From: CAWFKS01 sp963816435 | GTDB taxonomy: Bacteria > Pseudomonadota > Alphaproteobacteria > Rhizobiales > Rhizobiaceae | Assembly (NCBI GenBank): GCA_963816435.1 | Contig: CAWFKS010000017.1 | Span: forward strand, 1 to 64,000 | Direction: 5' to 3' | Length of the DNA: 64,000 bases | Shown here: in pieces, positions 37,973 to 46,428 of the stretch | Layout: each line of letters opens with the position of its first letter | Numbering within the stretch: position 1 is the first letter of the stretch | The notes under the pieces: generated by a model | Seen by the model: the letters and a program-made list of their open reading frames with translations, nothing else | Databases searched by the model: none | What the model was told of the DNA's origin: nothing | Position numbers and translations under genes: made by a program

Positions 37973-38788
37973 ATGGCCTATCTCGACGATCTGTTTTCAG
38001 TGAACGGCAAGACGGCGCTGGTCACGGGGGCCGCGACCGGCATCGGCCGCATGGCGGCCACCGGTCTGGTGCAGGCGGGGGCGACCGTGATGATCGCCTC
38101 GCGCAAGGGCGAGCATTGCGCCGCCGTCGCCGACGAACTCAATGCACTCGGAGCCTCCGGCAAGGCGATCGGCTTTGCCGGCGACGTCGGCAGCGAGCAA
38201 GGCGTCGCCGCGCTGGTGGCGGAGGTGCAGAAGCACACCGACCGGCTGAACATCCTGATCAACAATGCCGGCCTGTCCTGGGGCGCCGAGCTGGGCGAGT
38301 TTCCGTACCACGCTTGGGCGCGCGTGCTGAACGTCAACGTCACCGGCCTTTTCCACCTGACCCAGATGCTCCTGCCGATGCTCGAGGCGGCCGCCAGCGA
38401 CGAGGATCCGGCTCGCATCATCAACCTCGGCTCCGTCATGGGAACGCAGCCGATGGCCGACGGCGCCTATTCCTACACCGCCTCGAAGGCGGCGGTGCAC
38501 CACCTAACCCGCACGCTCGCCGACGAACTGGCGGGGCGCCGCATCACCGTCAACGCCTTCGCTCCCGGTCCCTTCCAGAGCAAGATGACGGCGTTCGCCA
38601 CGGCGACCGAGGAGCAGGCCGCAGCCGTCGGCGCGCGCGTGCCGATCGGCCGTATCGGCAGACCGGATGACATCGCCGGCGCAACGCTCTATCTGTGCGG
38701 CCGTGCTGGCAGCTACGTCACCGGGGCGATCCTGCCGATCGACGGCGGGCAGTCCGTCCAGCACGGAATGAAGCTGTTCAAGGAATGA
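37973..38788 (+). CDS. Short-chain dehydrogenase/reductase
   Basis: A 271-residue classical SDR. Cofactor loop VTGAATGIGRMAA near residue 19, NNAGLSWGAELGEF, catalytic Ser in INLGSVMG, and YTASK with catalytic Tyr and Lys. SRKGEH after strand two suggests NADP(H) preference. First gene of the plus-strand operon, with GGGAGGAACG before the ATG. It may oxidise a hydroxyacyl-CoA or reduce a keto intermediate. Confidence 0.88.
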   Translation: MAYLDDLFSVNGKTALVTGAATGIGRMAATGLVQAGATVMIASRKGEHCAAVADELNALGASGKAIGFAGDVGSEQGVAALVAEVQKHTDRLNILINNAGLSWGAELGEFPYHAWARVLNVNVTGLFHLTQMLLPMLEAAASDEDPARIINLGSVMGTQPMADGAYSYTASKAAVHHLTRTLADELAGRRITVNAFAPGPFQSKMTAFATATEEQAAAVGARVPIGRIGRPDDIAGATLYLCGRAGSYVTGAILPIDGGQSVQHGMKLFKE

Positions 38789-38795
38789 GCAACGC

Positions 38796-39301
38796 ATGGA
38801 CGTCAAGGAGATCGTGCGACCGGATCCGGTGCCGCTGGAAGAGGTGCGCGCATCCGTCGGGCAGGAGGTCGGCGTTTCCCCCTGGCGCACAGTCACGCAG
38901 GAAATGATCGACACCTTCGCCGAGGCGACGGACGACTATCAGTTCATCCACATCGATCCGGTTCGCGCAGCGGCCGAAACGTCGTTCGGCGGCACCGTCG
39001 CTCACGGTTTCCTGACGCTGTCGCTGCTGTCCGCGATGGGCTACGAGGCGCTGCCGCCGATCCAGCGGCACCGGCGTCGGCATCAACCAGGGCTTCGACA
39101 AGCTGCGCTTTCAGGCGCCGGTCAAGGCCGGCGCGCGCATCCGCGCCCGCTTCTCGCTGGCGCTGTGCAATGTCCGGCCGTCCGGGCTGGATCGAGGCCG
39201 CCTACGACGTGACGATCGAGATCGAGGATCGCAAGCGCCCGGCGCTGACGGCGCGCTGGCTGACGCTCATGCGACTGGAGCAACCGGAGGAACCCGCATG
39301 A
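38796..39301 (+). CDS. MaoC-family (R)-hydratase/dehydratase (frame-broken)
   Basis: About 168 residues of the hot-dog fold. The hydratase motif is FIHIDPVRAAAETSFGGTVA followed by HGFLTLSLL, with catalytic Asp and His. Two one-base excesses near 39070 and 39190 interrupt it; the corrected sequence reads IQGTGVGINQGFDKLRFQAP and PSGWIEAAYDVTIEIED. Its stop overlaps the start of the phosphotransferase gene (ATGA). It probably hydrates an enoyl-CoA formed by the acyl-CoA dehydrogenase. Confidence 0.82.
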
Positions 39302-40336
39302 GTGCCGACGCCAACGCGCTCGACGCCGCCACGCTCGCGCCATTCCTGGAAGAACACGTGCCCGGCTTTCGCGGGCTGGCGCGCATCGAGAAATTCGGCT
39401 CCGGCCAGTCGAACCCGACCTACCTCATCGAGGCCAAGAGCGGCCGCTACGTGCTGCGCGCCAAGCCGCCCGGCCAGTTGCTGAAGTCGGCGCACCAGGT
39501 CGACCGCGAGTTCCGCGTCATGAAGGCGCTGGCCGATACCGACGTGCCTGTGCCCCGGCGTGCTCTATCTGTCGGGCGAGGACACGCCGATCGGCCGCAT
39601 GTTCTACGTGATGGACCATGTGGACGGCCGCATCTTCTGGGATCCCGCCCTGCCCGAGGCATCCGGCAACGAGGAACGCACGGCGATCTACGATTCGATG
39701 AACCGGGTGCTGGCCGCCATGCACGACGTCGACGTCGAAGCGGTGGGCCTTGCCGATTTCGGCCGGCCCGGCAGCTATTTCGAGCGCCAGTTCGCACGCT
39801 GGTCGAGCCAGTATCGCGCCTCCGAGACCGGGCGCGTCGAGGACATGGAAACGCTGCTCGCCTGGCTCGAGGCAAACATGCCGGAAGACGACGGCGTGGT
39901 GTCGCTCGTCCACGGCGACTACCGGCTGGACAACATGATCTTCGCGCCGGACCGCCCGGAGGTGGTTGCGGTGCTCGACTGGGAACTGTCGACGCTCGGC
40001 CACCCCTATGCCGACATCGCCTACCAGTGCATGCAGTGGCGCCTGCCGCACGGCACCGGCTTCAAGGGGCTGGGCGGCATCGACCGCAAGGCGCTCGGCC
40101 TGCCGACCGAGGAGGAGTATGTCGCCGCCTATTGCCGGCGCCGCGGCATTGCCGAAATCGGCAACTGGACCTTCTATCTCGCCTTCTCCTTCTTCCGTCT
40201 CGCGGCGATCTGCCAGGGCGTCTACAAGCGCGCGCTGGACGGCAACGCGTCGAACCCGGAGAAGGCGCGCACCTACGGCCAGGCCGTCGAACTGCTTTCC
40301 GGGCTGGCAGCCCGGCTGATCGAGAAAGGAAACTGA
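39298..40336 (+). CDS. Aminoglycoside-phosphotransferase-fold kinase, ACAD10/11-associated (frame-broken)
   Basis: About 346 residues of the APH/choline-kinase fold. GSGQSNPTYLIEAKSGRYVL with the ATP-binding lysine in VLRAKP, catalytic loop VHGDYRLDNMIF, metal site VLDWELSTLGHPYADIAY. One extra C near 39555 breaks the frame. This subgroup is the bacterial counterpart of the N-terminal kinase domain of ACAD10/11 and of LvaA in levulinate degradation, enzymes that phosphorylate 4-hydroxyacyl-CoAs. It is not an antibiotic resistance gene: context and sequence both point to CoA metabolism. The substrate is inferred. Confidence 0.82.
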
Positions 40337-40338
40337 CC

Positions 40339-41118
40339 ATGGCGCGTTTCGACGGGCTGACGGTGCTCATCACCGGCGCAACCGGCGGCTTCGGCGCCGC
40401 GGCCGCCAAGGCGTTCGCCGCCGAGGGCGCGCGGCTGGTGCTGTCGGACATCGACGCCGCCAGGCTCGACGATTTCGCCGCCTCGATCGACGGCGAGACG
40501 GCGACGCTCGCCGGCGACGTGTCCGACGAAAGCCTGTCGGAAAAGCTTGTGAAGCTCGCCGTCGACCGTTTCGGCCGGCTCGACGTGGCGCTCAACAATG
40601 CCGGCATCGTCCACGACATGGCGAAGCTGCCGGCGACGCCGTCCGACATGGCGCGCAAGGTGTTCGAGGTCGACCTGCTCGGCGTATTCTTCGCGCTGAA
40701 GCATCAGCTCCCGGCAATGGAAAAGCAGTTCCGCGAGACCAAGAAGGGCGGCGCCATCGTCAACATCGCCTCGGTGGCGGGCATTGCCGGCGCGCCGAAG
40801 CTGGCTGTCTATTCCGCCGCCAAGCACGGCGTCGTCGGCCTCACGCGTTCGGCGGCGGCCGAATACGCCACCAAGGGCATTCGCGTGAACGCGGTGTGTC
40901 CGTCCTTCGCACGCACGGCCATGGTGACGGCGACGATCGAGCGCGCGCCCGAGGAGCATCGCGAACTGGCGATCCAGGAACTGGTGCGCGGCGTGCCGAT
41001 GAAACGGCTGGCCGAGGTCGAGGAAGTGGTCGAGGTCATCCTGTTCGCCGCCGATCCGAAGAACGGCTTCATGACCGGTCAGACGCTGGCCTGCGACGGC
41101 GGTATCACCGCCATCTGA
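40339..41118 (+). CDS. Short-chain dehydrogenase/reductase
   Basis: A 259-residue classical SDR, intact. ITGATGGFGAAAAKAF near residue 10, acidic LVLSDIDAARL favouring NAD(H), NNAGIVHDMAKL, IVNIASVAGIAGAPK, catalytic YSAAKHGVVGLTRSAA and a C-terminal GQTLACDGGITAI. Two bases after the kinase gene. It could be the 3-hydroxyacyl-CoA dehydrogenase of the pathway. Confidence 0.88.
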   Translation: MARFDGLTVLITGATGGFGAAAAKAFAAEGARLVLSDIDAARLDDFAASIDGETATLAGDVSDESLSEKLVKLAVDRFGRLDVALNNAGIVHDMAKLPATPSDMARKVFEVDLLGVFFALKHQLPAMEKQFRETKKGGAIVNIASVAGIAGAPKLAVYSAAKHGVVGLTRSAAAEYATKGIRVNAVCPSFARTAMVTATIERAPEEHRELAIQELVRGVPMKRLAEVEEVVEVILFAADPKNGFMTGQTLACDGGITAI

Positions 41119-41131
41119 GGCGCTCCTCGGA

Positions 41132-42373
41132 CTATGCGGCGGCGGTTGCCGGTCCGCCGCTGCGGCGCCCGGTCCGCGACAGCACGAACAGCATTATCGT
41201 GATGTTCATCAGGTTCCAGGCGATGCCGTTGACGAAGGCCGCCGTGTAGGAGCCCGTCAGGTCGAAGATGTAGCCCGACAGCCAGCCGCCCAGCGCCATG
41301 CCGCCGACCGTCGCCATGATGACGATGCCGACGCGCTGGCCGGCTTCGCGGGCGGGAAGATATTCGCGCACGATGATGGCGTAGGACGGCACGATGCCGC
41401 CCTGGCTCAGCCCGAATATCAGCGACACGACGTATAGCGATGCGAGCCCGTCGAACGGGATGTAGAGGATCAACGCCAGGCACTGCCCGACCGAGCCTAT
41501 GAGCAGCGTCTTCACCGCGCCGATCCGGTCGGCGACCGCGCCCGAAACCAGCCGCGAGACGATGCCGCCGGCAAGCATCAGCGACAGCATCTCGGCGCCG
41601 CGCGCCACGCCGTAGCCGAGGCCGGCGCAGTAGGAGACGATGTGCACCTGCGGCATCGACATCGCCACGCAGCAGCCGACGCCTGCAATCACCAGCAGCG
41701 TCTGCAACTGGCGGGGCGACAGCGCGATCTGCTTCTGTCCGCTGGGTGCAGGCGCGGCGCCGGGCATCGGCGTCGCCTCCAGCGGCCGCTTCTGGCGCAA
41801 CAGCAGTGCAAGCGGGATCATGGTGGCGACGCAGAACAGGCCGACCCCGACATAGGCGAAACGCCAGCCATGACCGGCGATCACCTGCTCGATGAGCGGC
41901 GGCCAAATGACGCCCGCAACGTAATTGCCGCTTGCCGCGGCCGCCATCGCCACGCCACGGCGCTTGAGGAACCAGTGCGAGACGTCGGCGACCAGCGGCC
42001 CGAAGGTCGCGGCCGCACCGAGCCCCACCAGTCCCTGCGCGAGGATGAACAGCCAGATTACGGGCGCCGCGCCGGCCAGCGAATAGCCGATGCCGAGCGC
42101 CAACGCCGCGCCCGAGATCGGCAACGCGATCCCGAACCGGTCGACATGCCTGCCGATGACGACATTGCCGAGCGCGAACCCGATCATGGTCACCGTGTAG
42201 GCGAGCGAGGAGGTCGCGCGGTCAACGCCGAAGCCGGCTTCCACCGCCGGCATGGCGACCACGATCGACCACATGCCGACGCTGCCGATCGTGGCCAGCA
42301 GCACGGATATGGCCAGCCGCGTCCATGCCTTCGGACCGTCGACGACACTCGTCGTTGAGTAGCTTGCGTTCAT
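41132..42373 (-). CDS. MFS transporter, monocarboxylate-porter-like
   Basis: A 413-residue carrier with twelve predicted helices. WSIVVAMPAVEAGFGVDRAT in helix 1 and its loop, GRHVDRFGIALPISGAAL (loop 2-3 motif), QGLVGLGAAATFGPLVADVS and the second-half motif SGAVADRIGAVKTLLIG are typical of the MCT/oxalate-formate branch. The start is MNASYSTTS (42373), after GAGGACGGA. It faces the plus-strand SDR operon and is transcribed alone. It may export or import a small organic acid. Confidence 0.87.
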   Translation of the reverse strand: MNASYSTTSVVDGPKAWTRLAISVLLATIGSVGMWSIVVAMPAVEAGFGVDRATSSLAYTVTMIGFALGNVVIGRHVDRFGIALPISGAALALGIGYSLAGAAPVIWLFILAQGLVGLGAAATFGPLVADVSHWFLKRRGVAMAAAASGNYVAGVIWPPLIEQVIAGHGWRFAYVGVGLFCVATMIPLALLLRQKRPLEATPMPGAAPAPSGQKQIALSPRQLQTLLVIAGVGCCVAMSMPQVHIVSYCAGLGYGVARGAEMLSLMLAGGIVSRLVSGAVADRIGAVKTLLIGSVGQCLALILYIPFDGLASLYVVSLIFGLSQGGIVPSYAIIVREYLPAREAGQRVGIVIMATVGGMALGGWLSGYIFDLTGSYTAAFVNGIAWNLMNITIMLFVLSRTGRRSGGPATAAA

Positions 42374-42469
42374 TCCGTCCTCGCTATTGCCGGCACGGAA
42401 TAGGGCGCTCCGGCGCGACAAGCCAGACTCAGCGTCCGGATTCGGGTGAACCAGCGGGAAGAATGCAGT

Positions 42470-43720
42470 TCAGGCGGCGCCCGACAGCCTGACCAGCGCG
42501 GCCAGCATCAGTTCCGCGCCCTTTTCGATATCCGGCCATTCGGTCCATTCGGCCGGCGAATGGCTGATGCCGCCGCGGCTCGGCACGAAGACCAGCGCCG
42601 AGGGGCAGAGCGATTGCATGGTCTGGGCGTCGTGGCCGGCGCCCGACGGCATCGACAGCGCCTCCAGCCCGAGCCTTTCGGCCTCTTCCCGCAGCACCGC
42701 GCCGAGTTCGGGATCGAGCTTCACAGGGGCCAGCCGGCTCTGCACGACGACCTCGTGTTCGAGGTTGTTGCGCGAGGCGGCCTCGCCGATGCGTTCCACG
42801 ACGGCCGCATGTACCGCGTCGATGATTGCCGCGTCGGTGTCGCGGATGTTGATGACGAACTCCGTCTCGCCCGGGATCGTGTGGATGAAGTTCGGCCGGA
42901 TCTCCGCCTTGCCGATGGTGATGCGCGTGTTCTCGCCGCCCTGGCGCGCGATGATGTCGCCGAACGCGCAGGCGACATATGCCAACCCGGCGAAAGCGTC
43001 AGCGCGCAGGTGCATCGGCGTCGTGCCGGAATGATTGGCGGTTCCCGTCAACCTGACGCGCAGGTTTCGCACGCCGGCAACCGTGTGCACGACGCCGACC
43101 GGCAGGCTCCGGCTTTCCAGCACCGGCCCCTGCTCGATGTGCAGTTCGAGAAACGCCCGAACCTCCTGGCGCGACCGCGCCGCGCCGAGCGCCTCGAAGG
43201 CGTCGAGCTCGTGCGCCTTCATGGCGTCGACGAGTTTCACGCCGTCGGCGTCTCGGGCAGCCTGGATCCACTCGCGGGTGACGACGCCGGCAATCGCCTG
43301 CGAACCGAACATGCCGCCGAAGCGCCCCTCCTCCTCGGCGGTGGCGACCACCTCGACCGGCATCCTCGGCGTCAACCCGGCCTCTTTCATGGCGCGAACG
43401 CATTCCAGCGCAACGCAGCAGCCGAGCGAGCCGTCGAAGGCGCCGCCTTCCGGCACGGTGTCGAGATGCGAGCCGGCGAGGATCGCCGCGCCGTCGGCCG
43501 GCCCGAAGCGGCCGAACAGATTGTTGGCCGCGTCACGGCGCACGCTCAGCCCGTCGGCTTCCATCTGCGCGGCGAACCAGTCGCGCACCGCTATGTCGGC
43601 GTCGGAGTAGCCGGTGCGGTTGAAACCGCCGGTCGCCTCGTTGCGGCCGAAGCCGTTGACGCCATCCAGCAGGCGGCGCAGGCGCGCGGAGTTGATCTTA
43701 GGGGCGCTTTGGGAAGCCAT
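42470..43720 (-). CDS. M20-family Zn hydrolase, N-carbamoyl-L-amino-acid hydrolase/allantoate amidohydrolase type
   Basis: A 416-residue intact hydrolase. Metal residues are in GSHLDTVPEGGAFDGSLG, ATAEEEGRFGGMFGSQAI, LELHIEQGPVLES and GISHSPAEW. The dimer-domain loop is LTGTANHSGTTPMHLRADA, and SGAGHDAQTMQSLCPS is characteristic of the carbamoylase/allantoate branch. It cleaves a carbamoyl or ureido group from an amino acid-like substrate. It is divergent from a peptide ABC operon, so imported peptides or carbamoylated amino acids may be its source. The start is at MASQSAPKIN (43720). Confidence 0.88.
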   Translation of the reverse strand: MASQSAPKINSARLRRLLDGVNGFGRNEATGGFNRTGYSDADIAVRDWFAAQMEADGLSVRRDAANNLFGRFGPADGAAILAGSHLDTVPEGGAFDGSLGCCVALECVRAMKEAGLTPRMPVEVVATAEEEGRFGGMFGSQAIAGVVTREWIQAARDADGVKLVDAMKAHELDAFEALGAARSRQEVRAFLELHIEQGPVLESRSLPVGVVHTVAGVRNLRVRLTGTANHSGTTPMHLRADAFAGLAYVACAFGDIIARQGGENTRITIGKAEIRPNFIHTIPGETEFVINIRDTDAAIIDAVHAAVVERIGEAASRNNLEHEVVVQSRLAPVKLDPELGAVLREEAERLGLEALSMPSGAGHDAQTMQSLCPSALVFVPSRGGISHSPAEWTEWPDIEKGAELMLAALVRLSGAA

Positions 43721-43861
43721 GATTTTCACTCGCGGATTCGGTTGCTTGCCGCCGCGGACAAGGCGAGTGCCTTCACAGCGAACACATTGATTATGATAAA
43801 TGCTTGCGCAAATGCAAATTATACGAATTAATTGGCGCGACCTGCAAAGAAGGAGACTGCC
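43721..43861. promoter_or_regulatory. AT-rich divergent control region, M20 hydrolase/peptide ABC operon
   Basis: This 141-base spacer is the most AT-rich stretch nearby. It contains the palindrome TTGCGCAA at 43804-43811 flanked by ATGC and ATGC-like bases, then AAATTATACGAATTAATT. It should hold promoters for both directions and possibly the operator for the GntR regulator at 49346. GAAGGAGACTGCC before 43862 is the ribosome site of the binding-protein gene. Confidence 0.45.
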
Positions 43862-45418
43862 ATGAAGACCATCCTGGCTGCCGCCGTTGCAGCCGTGTCG
43901 ATGATGCTGGCGAGCCCGGCCTTTTCCCAGACGCCTCCCAACGTTCTCGTGGTCGGCCAGATCGCCGAGCCGAAATCGCTGGACCCCCACGTCGACACCG
44001 CCGTCAACGATTTTCGCATCCTGATGAACATCTATGACGGCCTGGTGCGCTACAAGTCCGGCACGCTCGAGGTCGAGCCTGCGCTCGCCAGGAGCTGGGA
44101 CATTTCCGACGACGGCAAGGTCTACACCTTCCACCTGCGCGACGGGGTGAAGTTCCACGACGGGTCCGACTTCAACGCCGACGCGGTGAAGTTCAACTTC
44201 GAGCGCATGCTGAAGGACGACAACCCCTATCACGACACCGGGCCGTTCCCGCTGTCGTTCTTCTTCTCGGCGATCGACAGCGTGGAGGCGGTCGATCCGC
44301 TGACCGTGAAGTTCACGCTCAAGGAGCCGTTCGCGCCATTTCTGTCGAACCTCGCCTATCCCACCGGCCTGATCGTCTCGCCGGCGGCGGTGAAGGAATA
44401 CGGCAAGGATTTCGGCCGCCATCCGTCGGGCACCGGAGCCTTCAAATTCGTCGAGTGGCAGTCCAACACGCGCGTCGTGGTGGAGCGCAACGAGGATTAC
44501 TGGGACGGGGCGCCGTCGCTGCAGGCCGTCGTGTTCCGCCCGATCACCGACGCCAACACCCGCGTGGCCGAGATGCTGTCGGGCGGCATCGACCTTCTGG
44601 TCGAGGTTCCCCCGGACAACATCTCCCAGTTCAAGGAGAGCCCTGACTACGAGATCTACGAGCAGGGCACGCCGCAGATCTGGTTCCTGATCCTCAACGC
44701 CAAGGACGGCCCGATGGCCGACAAGCGCGTGCGCCAGGCGGTCAACTACGCCATCAACAAGAAGGCGATCGTCGACGACATCCTGCAGGGCACCGCGACG
44801 GTTGCGGCGGGGCCGATTCCGCCGGCCTTCGGCTGGGCCTACGACGGCAGCCTGAAGCCCTATCCCTACGATCCGGACAAGGCCAAGCAGCTCCTCAAGG
44901 AGGCCGGTGCCGAGGGCGCGAACGTCAAGTTCCTGGTCACCGAAGGGGGCTCGTCGATGCTCGATCCGGTACCGATGGGAACCGCGATCCAGGCCGATCT
45001 CGAGGCCGTCGGCCTCCACGTCGAGATCGAGACCTATGAGTGGAACACCTTCCTCAGCACGGTGAACCCGGGTCTCGAAGGCAAGGGCGACATGGCCGAG
45101 ATGTCGTGGACGACCAACGATCCCGACACGCTGCCCTTCCTGGCGCTCCGCTCGGAAGCATTCCCCGACAAGGGCGGCTTCAACTCGGGCTACTATTCCA
45201 ACCCCGAAGTCGACAAGCTGCTCGAAAAGGCTCGCCAGTCGACCGACCAGTCGGAGCGCGCCGAGCTCTACAAGAAGATGCAGCAGATCGTCTACGACGA
45301 CGCGCCGTGGGCGTTCGTGGCCAACGGCAACCAGATCGCCGCCGCGGCCGCCAGCGTGAAGAACTTCTCGCTGGAGCCCTCGGCCTTCCTGCTGCTGCAC
45401 GACGTCAGCAAGCAGTAG
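43862..45418 (+). CDS. ABC transporter peptide-type substrate-binding protein (SBP family 5)
   Basis: A 518-residue periplasmic receptor, intact. Signal peptide MKTILAAAVAAVSMMLASPA with cleavage near AFS-QTP. Family marks are AEPKSLDPHVDTAVND, FHLRDGVKFHDGSDFNADAV, HPSGTGAFKFVEWQ, RVRQAVNYAINKKAIVDDI and GFNSGYYSNPEVDKLLEKAR. First gene of a Dpp/Opp-type operon. Ligands of this family range from di- and oligopeptides to opines, nickel and glutathione; the neighbouring M20 hydrolase suggests modified amino acids or peptides. Confidence 0.92.
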   Translation: MKTILAAAVAAVSMMLASPAFSQTPPNVLVVGQIAEPKSLDPHVDTAVNDFRILMNIYDGLVRYKSGTLEVEPALARSWDISDDGKVYTFHLRDGVKFHDGSDFNADAVKFNFERMLKDDNPYHDTGPFPLSFFFSAIDSVEAVDPLTVKFTLKEPFAPFLSNLAYPTGLIVSPAAVKEYGKDFGRHPSGTGAFKFVEWQSNTRVVVERNEDYWDGAPSLQAVVFRPITDANTRVAEMLSGGIDLLVEVPPDNISQFKESPDYEIYEQGTPQIWFLILNAKDGPMADKRVRQAVNYAINKKAIVDDILQGTATVAAGPIPPAFGWAYDGSLKPYPYDPDKAKQLLKEAGAEGANVKFLVTEGGSSMLDPVPMGTAIQADLEAVGLHVEIETYEWNTFLSTVNPGLEGKGDMAEMSWTTNDPDTLPFLALRSEAFPDKGGFNSGYYSNPEVDKLLEKARQSTDQSERAELYKKMQQIVYDDAPWAFVANGNQIAAAAASVKNFSLEPSAFLLLHDVSKQ

Positions 45419-45483
45419 CATGATCCCGGCCGGCGCTTCCGGGCGCCGGCCGCTTCAGTGCTTTCGACGAACGGGGAGCCCGA

Positions 45484-46428
45484 ATGGCCGCCTACATCGC
45501 CAAGCGCCTGTTGGCCATGATCCCGGTCCTGCTGGGCCTGTCGATCATCGTCTTCGGCATCATGGCGATGATCCCCGGGGACCCCGCCACCGCGATCCTC
45601 GGCTCCTACGCCACGCCCGAAAACGTCGCCCGCATCAACAGCGAACTCGGCCTCGACAAGCCGCTGGTCGAGCAATACTTCATCTGGCTCGGCAACCTCC
45701 TGCATGGCGATTTCGGCCGCTCCTATGCGCTCAACCGCCCGGTCATCGACGAGGTGCTGGAGCGCTTTTCCGCCACGCTGGTGCTGGCCGGCACGTCGCT
45801 CGTCATCTGCTCCATCCTCGGCCTGATCGCCGGCGTCGTCTCGGCCGTCCGGCAGTTCGGCTGGACCGACAAGATCGTCACCGTGCTGGTGCTGATCGGC
45901 ATCTCGACGCCGTCCTTCTGGCTCGGCCTGCTCTTCATCCTCGTCTTCGCCGTCAAGATCCGGCTGTTCCCGGCGAGCGGCATGTACGCCATCTATGGCG
46001 GCGGCGACCTGCTCGACCTGCTGCGCCATCTCGCCATGCCGTCGATCACGCTGGCCGTGGTGGCGACCGGCGTCATCGCCCGGCTGACCCGCACCGCCAT
46101 GCTGGAAGTCCTGCGCCAGGACTATATCCGCACCGCCCGCGCCAAGGGGCTGCCGGAGCGAAAGGTCATCTACAAGCACGCCTTCAAGGCGGCGCTCGTC
46201 AGCGTCATACCGGTCATCGGCATCCAGGCCGGCTTCGTGCTCGGCGGCGCGGTCTACATCGAGACCGTCTTCCAGTGGCCGGGCATCGGGTCGATGCTGG
46301 TCAACGCCATCTCGACGCGCGACCTGCTTCTCGTTCAGGGCGGCGTGCTCGTCGTCGCGGCGGCCTACGTGCTGTTCAACCTTCTGGCCGACGTCGTGCA
46401 GACCCTGCTCGACCCGAGGCTGCGCTGA
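45484..46428 (+). CDS. ABC transporter permease, DppB type
   Basis: A 314-residue inner-membrane permease, intact. AKRLLAMIPVLLGLSIIVFG at the start, GDFGRSYALNRPV, STPSFWLGLLFILVFAV and the EAA-like loop RQDYIRTARAKGLPERKVIY. ATG at 45484 follows GGGGAGCC. Its stop shares bases with the next start (TGATG). Confidence 0.92.
   Translation: MAAYIAKRLLAMIPVLLGLSIIVFGIMAMIPGDPATAILGSYATPENVARINSELGLDKPLVEQYFIWLGNLLHGDFGRSYALNRPVIDEVLERFSATLVLAGTSLVICSILGLIAGVVSAVRQFGWTDKIVTVLVLIGISTPSFWLGLLFILVFAVKIRLFPASGMYAIYGGGDLLDLLRHLAMPSITLAVVATGVIARLTRTAMLEVLRQDYIRTARAKGLPERKVIYKHAFKAALVSVIPVIGIQAGFVLGGAVYIETVFQWPGIGSMLVNAISTRDLLLVQGGVLVVAAAYVLFNLLADVVQTLLDPRLR

Noticed and set aside
39298..40336. Antibiotic (aminoglycoside) phosphotransferase
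   Set aside because: The APH fold is shared, but the sequence subgroup and the acyl-CoA catabolic neighbours point to a CoA-linked kinase.
42470..45421. A 983-codon minus-strand frame covering the M20 hydrolase and the region opposite the peptide receptor
   Set aside because: Only the last 416 codons, from MASQSAPKIN, match a protein family. The upstream part is antisense to the intact receptor gene and crosses the divergent promoter region.
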